From: Cyanoderma ruficeps
Lineage: Eukaryota; Chordata; Aves; Passeriformes; Timaliidae
DNA: 64,000 nt
Reading direction: 5' to 3'
NCBI GenBank assembly: GCA_008694505.1
Contig: VZDJ01000346.1
Span: forward strand, 12,449,402-12,513,401
Shown here: positions 25,626 to 36,700 of the stretch, piece after piece
Position numbering within the stretch: position 1 is the stretch's first letter
Layout of the letters: each line of letters opens with the position of its first letter
The notes under the pieces: model-generated
Database searches by the model: none
Seen by the model: the letters and a program-made list of their open reading frames with translations, nothing else
Told to the model about the DNA's origin: nothing
Made by a program: the position numbers and the translations under genes

Positions 25626-26192
25626 CTGTGCACATGTGTGTCCCTTCTCCAGACAGCTGTGCACTCCCATGTCCCTTCCTCTGATACAGCTGTGCATTCC
25701 CATGTCCCTTTCCCTGGCACAGCTGTGCACTCCTGTGTCCCTTCCTCTGATACAGCTGTGCATTCCCATGTCCCTTCCTCTGGACAGCTGTGCACTCCTG
25801 TGTCCCTTCCTCTGGCACAGCTCTGCATTCCCATGTCTCTTCCTCTGGACAGCTGCGCACTCCTGTGTCCCTTTCCCTGGCACAGCTGTGTACTCCTGTG
25901 TCCCTTCCTCTGGACAGCTGTGCATTCCCATGTCCCTTCCTCTGGCACAGCTCTCCATTCCCATGTCCCTTCCTCTGATACAGCTATGAATTCCCATGTC
26001 CCTTTCCCTGGCACAGCTGTGCACTCCTGTGTCCTTTCCTCTGATACAACTGTGCATTCCCATGTCCCTTCCTCTGGCACAGCTGTGCATTCCCATGTCT
26101 CTTCCTCTGGACAGCTGTGCACTCCCATGTCCCTTCCTCAGGACAGCTGTGCACTCCCATGTCTGTCCCTCCAGCACAGCTGCAGGAACACC
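25626..26192. repeat. 32/33-bp minisatellite, about 17 units
   Basis: Consecutive units begin at 25626, 25657, 25690, 25723, 25756, 25788, 25821, 25853, 25886, 25918, 25951, 25984, 26017, 26050, 26083, 26115, 26147 and 26180 (partial). Each unit reads CTGTGCA(C/T)TCC, then CATG or TGTG, then TCCCTTCCTCTG, then GATACAG, GCACAG or GACAG. Units ending GACAG are 32 bp and the others 33 bp; the first is 31 bp. The unit has no stop in several frames on either strand, which gives ORFs of up to 245 codons (minus) and 200 codons (plus) with 11-residue periodicity. These are treated as by-products of the array and not genes. Confidence 0.97.
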
Positions 26193-27374
26193 TACAGCAG
26201 GGCAGCACTGGCCTCATGTACAGGAACTGCCCAGAATTAATTGAACAAAGGCTTCTCTGAACATTTTTTCACTAAACTGAAATAAGCCCATGACAATAAA
26301 TTTATCCACAGGAGCTATTCACATGCTTAAATATGCTAAATAACAAGTATGTATTTCAACCCCAAGTGCATCAATGTTTAAACACACACTCAAAGCATGT
26401 ATTTTTTACATTCGGCACTGACCTGAAGAACACAACTCAAAAAATGCCTTTTTTCCCCTTCCAAAGGTCAGAGACTGATTTGCTAGGGGAAACAATGAAT
26501 GGTCTGCAGCATCTCTGTTACAGCAGCCTGCACTGTAGATGCTCTCAGCACCACAGCAGGCTGTCTTTCCCCTCAGATCCCCCTCATATACACAGCAGCT
26601 GGAGACACACTTGGCATCACATGATATAAGAAGTAATATAACATGGTGTCCAATAATACATGTGGAGTGGACAAATAGGTTCTCTTCATCTTCTGAGATG
26701 TATCTGCAAGAAAGACAATACTATAACCTGTACCATCAGCTTAAACATGTCAAAATGAAATTGAAAAACTGATTTTTTTCTTGCATAAAACATTTTAAAG
26801 TATATATTCACTGAAAAGTCAACTGGAAGTTGAAGGAAAATGTGTGGCTACTTTCTTAAGAAGAAAAGGAAAAAGAATACATTAAATAGCTTAAAGTCTA
26901 CTTGCCATAAAAGGCTTTTCCTGACTGGAAGTTACAGTACAGATGTGCTTAAAAAACAGATGTACATCAAAGACTGTTGATTAGAAGCACAGAGAGAAGT
27001 AATTATCAGTTTCAGTTTTTTTAAAAAAGAAATTCTTTATTGTAATACCAATAAAATCCTAGTATGTACAGAATGATTCTATGGGTTTAATTAACCATAT
27101 GAAAAATATAAATGTATGTGCTATTCCCACTCCACATCATCAGATTCCTATGGCTACACTGGGTGACATTCTAATGTTGTGAGATCTTGCCCTTATTATT
27201 GTGTGACAGTATTAGCTTAAAGACTGAAACTGTTCAAGATTTATTTTTTTTTTAAGAAATGCCTGATGCTAATAATTCTTTGTGCACCAGAGGTACTTCC
27301 ACCAGTAGATATTGAGGCTGGCAATCAGACACTGGAATACAGTACAAACCACAATCTTTGCTAAACTGTAACTG
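26193..27374. other. Intronic stretch without recognisable gene
   Basis: No supported coding region or nameable repeat; AT-rich after 26750. Confidence 0.6.
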
Positions 27375-27470
27375 GTGCAGTGGGTGGCATCCCTGGCCAT
27401 GGCAGGAGGGTTGGAACTAGAGGGTCACTAAGGTCCCTCCCACTCCAAACCATTCTATGTTTATATGAAA
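27375..27470 (+). mobile_element. CR1 LINE 3'-tail fragment
   Basis: GTGGGTGGCATCCCTGGCCA, then GGCAGGAGGGTTGGAACTAG, then AAGGTCCCTCCCACTCCAAA followed by CCATTCTATG, is the CR1 3' UTR running into the terminal repeat. Confidence 0.92.
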
Positions 27471-27740
27471 ATAAACAGAGCCAGAGCACAGGTTTGAACA
27501 CTGTCCTGAAACACTTGAAGGTTTCCTGGCATGTTTCTAGTGCCAACTGTCTTCCAAGAATGCTACCTTCCTGTTTGTCTGCTCTTTGCAAAAGATTAAG
27601 AGATGATGAAACATTTACCTGAACCCTCGACTTCATTACTTCAAATTTACAGCTGTTTTTCAAGCTGAACAGTTTTTACAGATTAGATGCATGAGTGATA
27701 AATGCCTGGAATACAGGGTCCTAAAAAACAGACATGCAAG

Positions 27741-28245
27741 TTGTGGTTTAACCCAACAGGCAGCTAAACACTGCATAGCCAGTTGCTCACTCGTCTTCAG
27801 CAGGATGAGGGAGGAAAGTTGGAAAAGAGTTAACATTCATGAGTTGTGATAAAGACAATTTCAGAGGACAGAAAAGAAAGGGAAAATAACAATAACAACA
27901 ACAACACCCATGATGATGATAGAATATAGAAAACAAGTGTCCAGCCAGTCGTTGAGAAGTAGCCACTAGCCCCCAGCCAATTCCTCCTGGTTTTGTTGTT
28001 CAGCATGATGCCATATGGTCTGGAATATCCCTTTGATCAGATGGCGTCAGCTGTCCTGGCTGTGTCCCCTCCCAGCTTTTTGTGCCCCCTCCAACTCCTT
28101 GCTGGCAAGGCAGCATGACAAGCTGACAAGCCCTCGCCTTAGTATAACCACTGTTCAGCAACAATCAGCACATAAGTGTGATATCACCATTATTCTCATC
28201 CTAAATTTAAGCACTGTACCAGCAACTAGGAAGAAAACCAACATA
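27741..28245 (-). mobile_element. Solo LTR of an avian ERVL-type endogenous retrovirus
   Basis: The plus strand shows the reverse of a widespread bird LTR: TTGTGGTTTAACCCAACAGG, CAGGATGAGGGAGGAAAG, an AACAATAACAACAACAAC tract, CAGCATGATGCCATATGGTC and TGGAATATCCCTTTGATCAG, then GTCCTGGCTGTGTCCCCTCC, and near the other end AGCAACTAGGAAGAAAACC. I recognise these words from memory of avian LTRs; the exact subfamily is not assigned. Both termini have drifted. No internal retroviral genes flank it. In LTR orientation it is on the same strand as RSPO2. Confidence 0.85.
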
Positions 28246-31200
28246 AATGTATGACTGTGGGTACATACTTGGACTGGCTGACACCGTCTTAAGTGCTGGA
28301 AGGAACTATTAATTTGGACCAAGCTCAGCTAAGTTATTATCAGCTTCTCACATTGAGGTATGACTGATCCCTACCAAACGCTAATTATTTCATCATGTTA
28401 GCAAATACTCATTTCTTGGCCAGCACATTCATCACAATCTATTCCATATGTTGATTTGAACTGTCCTGTAAGATTAATAGTGGATGACAACCGGATCATT
28501 TAGGGTGTGACATACTTATCAAATTAGTTACAAGTATCCTCTCAATTGTTTATTTTCTCTACTGAGACAATTAAACCACTACTACAGCCAGTTTCCTTCT
28601 CTCTAGCTCAGACTGGAAAGCATTTTTTTCTTATTTACTGACTTCACAAAACTCTTTTCAAAATTCTGTCTGAATTTATTCTCCTTCCAGTTATGCATAA
28701 TATCTTCCAGTTTCCTTCTCTGTAGGGAAATAATTACTTACTCCCCAATAGTTATTCTTCTTTTCTTTCCACATATATGGGCTTTGAACATGTGATCTCT
28801 GTTGTTTCTGTGTAAATAAACTTTAGGTAATAGCTCTTTTCCTCAAACCTGATTTCAACAGGAAATGTAAAGCACTAATACACAGTTGAAAAGAAATGTT
28901 TGTACTACAGAATAAGCGTTTCTCACAGGTTCGTCTGTCAATTACAGGCAATTTAAATCTGCACAATTATTTGGATCATTAGTTAGAAATTGCCAGTGTT
29001 AAAGCTTGTCCCTATCAGAACTATGGAAACATCCTTGGTAAGAGTAACAATGTAGATTAACGCTCATATCTCCATGATGATCATTCACAACTTGCATTAA
29101 TCATTATTCATATGTAATTAACTAAACTAAAAAATCCTGCCAGCAGCAGTGTAAGCATGACATCTAGAAAAAAATGTTTTAAAATGCACATTAGGATGTA
29201 ATATCAACATCATACCACAAGTTACAGTGTTATTTATATATTTAGATTTTTATTGATACACAGTTAAGCTTTTCAAAGGAAAATACCTTAGACATTTGAA
29301 TATTTCTAGAATACTGAAAAAATCTGACCGTTTTAAACTACGGACCTGCCCAACAGATAAAACACACAGAAACATTTAAGAGTGATTAGTAAGGTAAGAG
29401 CAACAAATCAATCATTCATTGTCAGGAAGTGTGTCTATTTAGATTAAGTGATCATAATATTAATTGTTTCCAACAAATACAATTCTCTGATCTTTAAGCA
29501 ATACATTATTTTGAAATACCTCTGATTTTATATATTAGATGACTGATTTATTTTTGAATATCTGTATAAACATACAAGTGAAATTTTTGTGAATCAAGAC
29601 TTTCCAAGTCAAATCTCAACTGTGAGGGATATTTTATGATTAAGTATGAATTCCTGGAAAACATGGTTTATCATAGAAAAATTGGCAAAACTTTCATAGT
29701 ATTTGCCCTAACAGGCGCCACTGTAATGGGCTGCAGATCTATGAATAGGCCAAGTATAGAAGCTAAAACTAACACTGAACAATACAATATGTTACTAAGT
29801 GGGAAGATGGGGTTTTCTTTTTTTAAATAATAATAGATGGGATTGATTTCATCCATAATTTACATAGTGAACAACTTAACTAGCCTGATCTCAGCATTTC
29901 TCAAAAACGTTTTGATAAATGATTCTCTTCTGAAATTTCATCTGGCAATGAAATTTTGGTCATCTTTGAAGAACTGATTTATTCTCTTCTTATACACAAG
30001 AATTACTACTTGGAAACATAATTGAGCTTTCAAACAACAGACCAGATATAAGTTACTATCGCTAGCAGAATTTTGCTCATTCCACGCTGGCCATAAGTCT
30101 TGAACAAGCACTGAAACTCAAATTTCACAAATCCTTAAAAGTCTATGTGCATAATGTTATGGGCTGCAAGAGTCAGCTGGTGGCATCAGAATACAAAAAC
30201 ATGAAAGTAGCTGCTCCGGGTCAATCAAGGATCCACCAAAACCACTGCTGCAGCAGTAGCCCGCAACTAACATAGTATAAAAGCAGGGCAAAGACATGTA
30301 CTCCCTTTCACAAGAAGCTTCCCTAACCCATGAGGCCGGGCATCTCTGTGACCATATAGAGGCACTCACTGCACAAGGGCTTGGAAACAGGTTTCTGCAG
30401 GAGAGCATTTGTCCTGGCAGAACCCTTGCAAGTGAAAGCCTCAGCCTGACCTTCTGCCACTCAGGAACTTCTCTGCCACTTCACGCTGCTAATCCTGCAA
30501 ATCTGGTTAGGACCACGTAACTATGACATTCTGACTTACAATTTTTCATCTGATAATAGATTAGGACAGACATTTTTGCACAAAAGGGACAGCTGACTTT
30601 GCATGAAACTGAAAATGTATGAAATGTCTTATTAAAAAAGTACAAGATGGATTGAACCGGCAAGTCTTGCATGTACTGCATGAGATGTGAGAGATCAGAA
30701 ACAACAAGGGAAAATGTGAACAGCTGTATGAGATTACACTAATAGAGAGTAAAAGAAAGAGTGGAGGTACAGCTCACCATAACAGTGTTTTCATGCTAAA
30801 ATCAGGATATTTATTTTCTTATGTCCTGAATGCCAGGTCCAGTTCTGACATGACAGGTCATGAATCCACTACTTTTGCAATGCCAACCTATAGCATCATG
30901 TAGCCATCAAGATGCTGCCACTTAAAACTTGTAGCTCCATAGTGTAGCATACAAAAATGTGTGCATCTCTAATTTAAATGCCTTATAAAGCAGGCAAACA
31001 GTGCCTGCATTTCTGTTATCTGAAGTTTACTACTATAAAAAATAATAGCATTTTTGCATATGGCTTTCAAGTGCCACAGTTTGGAAAGACGGGCCCAGGA
31101 TGTTAGTGACAAAACATGAAAGCATGTGGAGACAATAATTTCTGATAAAATGAGTGGTTAAGACTTGCTATAAGCTGACTGCATCAGTCAACAAACTGAA

Positions 31201-32194
31201 GTAAGATTTCTATCACCTTTGGGAAAGAAAACAGAAAATTATTTTCACTGTGATTAAATGGGATCAGAAAAGAGAAAGGCATCTGTTAATATTCTGTTGT
31301 GAGGCAAGCTTATTCAGCCAACTACTGTGCTAATGCAAATGGTAACAGTTCGTTGCAGATGTGCAGTGGAATATAATGCAGCCAAGTCCTCTGGGCTTTT
31401 TGAAGATGCTGGTGTGTTTAACAACCATTACAAAAGAGAATTTTAAGCACAGTGCCCCTTGCCTTAACCACCAACACTGCAAATGTTCAGTTGTAAATGC
31501 TATTTTGAGGAGATTAAGACATAGGTCAACTCAGAAATCGAAGTCCAAGAAGCTAAAGGATTTCAGGCTTTTGTATTGATACTTCAAGGCAGACCATAAT
31601 TTTAAGTTCTAGTAACTTAGTATATTGATTTTACTTATTATTGTGGCAGAGAAACAGAGATAGAGTGACTGCAAAAGAGGGGGATTATTTTAGGATATTA
31701 AGAAAGAGACACAAATGGTGCTAATGTCTCAGCTGTAACAAAAGAGCATCCAAAGAGCATAGGAAAGAACTACATTCTACTTTCAGCTACATCAAGCAAA
31801 CGGCACATATTTCATTATACATCCCATGTAAATTCTCACTACATTTTTTCCTTAGTGCTCTGCAACTTTCAGAAATTTCCTCTACAATCACCCTCAATGT
31901 TCCAGCGAGGAGTACAGCTTCCCATCAGTCATCTAGTCATATAAATTGCCCTTCCAGGGTAAAGCAATGACTAGAAATGTCAGGTGGACTAAAATGTCAG
32001 GTTCTCTAAATTACATAGTATGAAAGCACATGTTACATGGCTTTTTTTTTTTTTAAATTAATAACGGAGAGCCATGTAATTAATAAAAAAGCCATGAACC
32101 TTTTATCTCTGGAAATATGCTTGCTTTTTAAGACAGCTAGTGTAATAATTTTGATTAGTTTACCACCACTTCAAATTTGAAATCGAACTATAGA
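28246..32194. other. Intronic stretch without recognisable gene
   Basis: AT-rich. The only standout is the TATA-bearing, GC-richer segment at 30155-30525, listed separately. No coding region supported. Confidence 0.6.
30155..30525 (+). promoter_or_regulatory. TATA-box-bearing segment, possible LTR remnant
   Basis: A TATAAAAG box at 30276-30283 sits in a locally GC-richer segment with a CTGCTGCAGCAG palindrome just upstream. The layout recalls the 5.9-6.3 kb LTR-like block, but I found no polyadenylation signal and no defined ends, so this is a weak call. It could simply be unique intron sequence. Confidence 0.25.
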
Positions 32195-32765
32195 TAGCAG
32201 AGAAGGGTTGAAGTTGGAAAGGATTTGGAGCTTAAAAAGAGAGGTCACCTGGTCCAGCATCTCCTGCTCAAGCAGGACCTTGCAGAGCTATTTGCCCCAA
32301 ACTATGTTCAAATGGCTTTGGAACATCTCCAAACTTCTTTGAGCAACCTGTGCCAGCACTTCGTTGCCTCACAGTGAAAAAGTGTTTCCTGATACTCAGA
32401 AGGAACCTCCTGTGTTTCAGTTCATGCCCATTGCCTTGTTTCCACTCTCTCTTCAGATATTAAACACAATAGTAAGATCCTCCTGAGCCTTCTGTCTAGG
32501 CTGAACAGTTGTGCCTCTCTCTCTCAGCTCTTCCTCACAGCAGAGACACTCCAGTCCCTTCAGTCATCTTCATTTAACCCTTCACTGAACTCTCTCCAGT
32601 ATCTCCCTGTCTCTCTTGTACTGGGGAGCCCAGGGGTGGACACACTACTCCAGCTGTGGCCTCACCACAGCTGAGTAGAGGGGAAGGATCTCCCTCATCC
32701 CATTGGCAACACTTCTCCTAAAACTGCAAAGGACACCATTAACTTTCTAGGTTGTGAAGGCTGTA
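32195..32765 (-). mobile_element. CR1 LINE 3' fragment
   Basis: The plus strand carries the reversed CR1 3' region: AGGTCACCTGGTCCAGCATC, TCCTGCTCAAGCAGGACC, CTTTGAGCAACCTGTGCCAG, AGGCTGAACAGTTGTGCCTC, GGGGAGCCCAGGGGTGGACA and ACTCCAGCTGTGGCCTCACC. About 570 nt remain, 5'-truncated. It is in the same orientation as RSPO2. Confidence 0.95.
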
Positions 32766-33693
32766 ATGGTACATTGCTGGCTCAAATACATAAATATATC
32801 GAGATTCCTTACTGAAAGGTTAGATAAATATACCCCATTCACTTAGATTACCTGTTAAATACAAAGTGGTATTATCACCAAGCATCAACATTATTGGGCA
32901 GACTGATAAAAATTATCACTTTAGATTAATTACATCAATAAATTTATTTTACACAGATTGAAAGAGCTTGCAAAATTAAAAGAGCGAATTATAGCATTAG
33001 TGAGTAAATAGAAAAGACATACAGAGTAAAAATACCTGTTTAGTGAAGAAAAATTAAGTACAAGCACAGGAAGCAGAAGTAAACCAGGGAAATGGGGAGG
33101 AATATAGCTAAACAGGGAGAAATGTGTCAAAAACTGAAGGCAGAAGAAGGCATACAGGTGTCCAGAAATAGTTTTGGGAAGTGCTAGGAGCCTGGTAGTC
33201 ACTAGACACCACCAACACCATGACAGAAGAAGTGTTGATGTTGACATTTTGGTGAATTTATATTAAGTGATGCTTCTTGTAATCCTCCACCAAATAAAGC
33301 AATTAATAATTGAATATAATGCTTTTAAAATTAAATACTGTAATTATTTTACAGAGGACAGAAAACTCACGTGATTATGTGTGTCTGCTAAGCTCAGCAA
33401 CTCCAAAAATGGAGGTTTTGGCAAAACTACAATAATTTAATGAATACTTGAAATTGTGATTTTCAATATGCACTGTGTCAGCACCTGTGTAAGAGTGGAT
33501 CTATCTCTGTACAAGCATTCTGAGTGGAGAGTCATTCCATCAAACAAGAATAACAAATCTTGTCTCAGTACAGGACTGAAAAAATTTGCATGATTTGAAT
33601 GGAATATTATGAAACACTATGGATTTTCTTTTCCCTGAAGCGACTTAAGAAAACATATCAAATTTTTTTGCGGTTATGTTAGAGATCTAAATT

Positions 33694-33695
33694 TA

Positions 33696-33727
<32 letters not shown>

Positions 33728-33770
33728 AAAAAAAACAAACCCAAAAACAAAACCCCCCAAAAAACCCCAG
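33694..33770. repeat. CAAAA simple repeat with A/C extension
   Basis: At least six ACAAA units followed by A runs interrupted by C clusters, seen directly. Confidence 0.93.
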
Positions 33771-36700
33771 AAGTAGAAATTTCCCAACAAAAATGCACAG
33801 TGTGAGCTATGTCTCCTCTCCAAACTGCATTATTCCATTGAAAATCATTTATTTTAGTAACCGAGAACTGGAGTTCTAGGGTTATTTAGTAGCCACATCT
33901 TGACATTTAGAAAAATAGCTGTATATCAAGTATCACAATTATCCACAGTACAATAGCAATATAATCATACAAAACAAAACACAATACATTAACCACAATT
34001 TGAATATTTTCATATACTTCTGCAATTCCTACTTTTAGCCAGTCCTGGAAGCTCCAAAATCCTGGAAGAAAGTTTGTTCTTATGGCATGATCTTGAAAGA
34101 TTTTACATTCCTTTTTAGTGGTAAGATAAATTGAATTATGATCAAGACTTTTTGCAATGATATATAGAAAGCTAAATATTCTTGAGGTCATGGTTAGAAT
34201 TCTAGGGCTCTGGGTTAATGTCCAAAGACATTCAAAGACACACTGTGCTATCATTATTCCAAACTAGTATGTAATTCACAGGTAGCTACAACACAAAGAT
34301 CTCTATCCTTCTATTCCATCCTTTGATTTAAGGCTTGCAAAAATATGGTATTACATACTTGAAAATAAATTGTGTATGTTTGCACTGATATCAAACACTT
34401 CCAAGAATAATGCAACAACATTTTTGTTGCCAAACTGTTTCAAACTTCCATTTCTAAACCAGCCAGGGAGGGCTCCTTGTGGAGTGTTCAGCACATCTGA
34501 CCACTAAGTTATTTGTCTCATTTGGGATGATATGTGTAACTGTAACATAGTCAGAAATGTTTCACAAATTGAGACACTGCTTCTGAGGAAAACAAGAGAA
34601 TATGATTTTATGGGACTATTTTTAATCTAGCATTTTATAATCTTGAAGTTTAGTGTGGAGAAGTGTAAGACTACAAAAACTCCTCCAGCACGCTCTGCAA
34701 TACCATTACTCTGGGCAGAAAAGACTAATTTTACGATGAACATTTTCACAAGCCCCTGAGGGATTTAGAACAGCAAGTCTATCTAGAAGTCAGTAAGGCA
34801 TTTTTATAAAAGCTGAAGAAAACTTTGAACACACTCATCCCTCTGAAAGAATACTCTTCAGTAGCGAATGTTCAAAAGTGCTCAGCACTCTGTAAGGCAT
34901 GATAATAACAAAACTGTTATGGAACAAATTTTTTAAAGCCTGAACAACAGCAGCTGCGTATTAAAAGAAACACCAGCAGTGAAAGATTAAAATTATTCTA
35001 GCTGCAAGCATCTTCTGGAGTTAGGAAATACCAGCAAGCCTGGACTCACACAAACAGTTTTAGTTCTGTGCATGTACCCATACATTTTAGTATTAGTATT
35101 ATATCTAAACAGAAGGCTATTGTCCCAATCTCTCTAATGTGGGGGTGTTAGCTTTTTGGGATAACACAGTAAGCTTTAGGTATAAATTAAAAACATGATA
35201 TATACCAAACTTAATCAGAAAAAATCTAAGCACACACAAAATCTAAGCCCCATATCTTAGGTAAATGTGTTGAGTGGTAGAAAAATAAAAGCAGAATAAT
35301 AAACGTTGGCTCTTGAGGTATAGTCACTTAGATAAAAATGTTTCTACATTTTAATATTATATACACCATTAGATACTCAATTTCCTGGTATTTTTCCATC
35401 AAAATAAAGCTAGACTGTGACAAACACTGCATGAAGCCTAAAGCAAGGAAGATCTAGACCTGATTTTATTATCCTTATTTTTGTAAATTTCGGAGAAAAA
35501 CACTCCAAAACTTCCCAACTAGGCAAAGTACCTCTTGCATTTATCTTCAGAACTGTAAGATCACCAAAAGTACATTTTAGGTCCTTTTTAATGGGAAAAT
35601 ATATTTGCTAGCAAAAAAGAGATTATGGAGCTTGTTTAGTATTAACTTCTGCCAAGCATAAACAATGTTTCTCTGAGTTACTGCTGACTCATATGGCTAA
35701 TGGCAGTAAGTATTATCACTTCATTTTCTGTAAAATGGCTTGGGCTTGAAACCTCCCACACGTGACCCTTGTGAGAACTCATGACTGTTAAAAAATCAGC
35801 AAGTGTTTGCTTTCCAAATCATACCTCATACCTGAGGTAGCATGGTGACATCACTACCCTTCAACAGCCCTTTAAAATGAGCTTTTTTGATTTTAACTTA
35901 TGCTCAGCTGAACACCATATTCACGTGAACACTGCGGTAATAGGACAACTTCAATCAACTCAGCTTTGAAGACCACAAGGAGCACATTTTAAAAGAAAGC
36001 TATGCTTTAATAGCAGAATGTAAATATAACTGAAGACTGAAGTATTTTTATCTAAAGCAGGAAATTGCTGTGCTTAATACAGGATTTGGAAAGTCTGACT
36101 ATATCACAACCGGGTTTAGTGCAATCTCTTTTTGGACACACAATTGTACTTATTCATGACAAATGGAACTGCTGACAGGAACCAAGGAAGTAAATTACCA
36201 GCTATTCTTTTGCTCAATCACAATGCATTGCATTAGCTCATTTTTTAGAGCTTAATAGAGAATATGAATTTTTAATCTTCTCAAATCAGCATGCCAGATA
36301 GTGCACTGAAGTGTTCCTTCACTAGTAACACTTGATTTTTTGCTGCTGACTAGGTTTTATGTAAATACCATGAAAACCAAATGTTTTCACACAGAAACAC
36401 ATTAGAGTTTTCACGTGATTACCTAAGTGAGACACAGCATTTTAGCAAACATTGAAAACTCTAAACCAGCACCACTAAACATGTTCCCTTTGGCACTGGA
36501 TGTCAGGTATAAGTTTGACAACTACATTGAGTCAAAAACTATAAGCCAGTTGCAAGTAAAATTTAAAACCACTGGATTTTAAATGGAATAATTAATTTCC
36601 AGTGCTTTTCATTTAATTTCTGGTGTTGAAACATTTAAAGTGTCCATTTTCTCCAACTTTTGCCTGCAGCTATAGAGACTGGAAAAACAGCTAAAACATT

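Noticed and set aside
25440..26177. 245-codon minus-strand ORF with 11-residue periodic HSCARGRDMGM-type repeats, and plus-strand ORFs of 161 and 200 codons across the same place
   Set aside because: All come from the 32/33-bp minisatellite, whose unit lacks stops in several frames on both strands. The mix of 32- and 33-bp units shifts frame repeatedly, and there are no splice or start signals that would favour one frame.
25626..26192. Regularly spaced repeats considered as a CRISPR array
   Set aside because: Units are directly adjacent with no unique spacers, and the host is a vertebrate.
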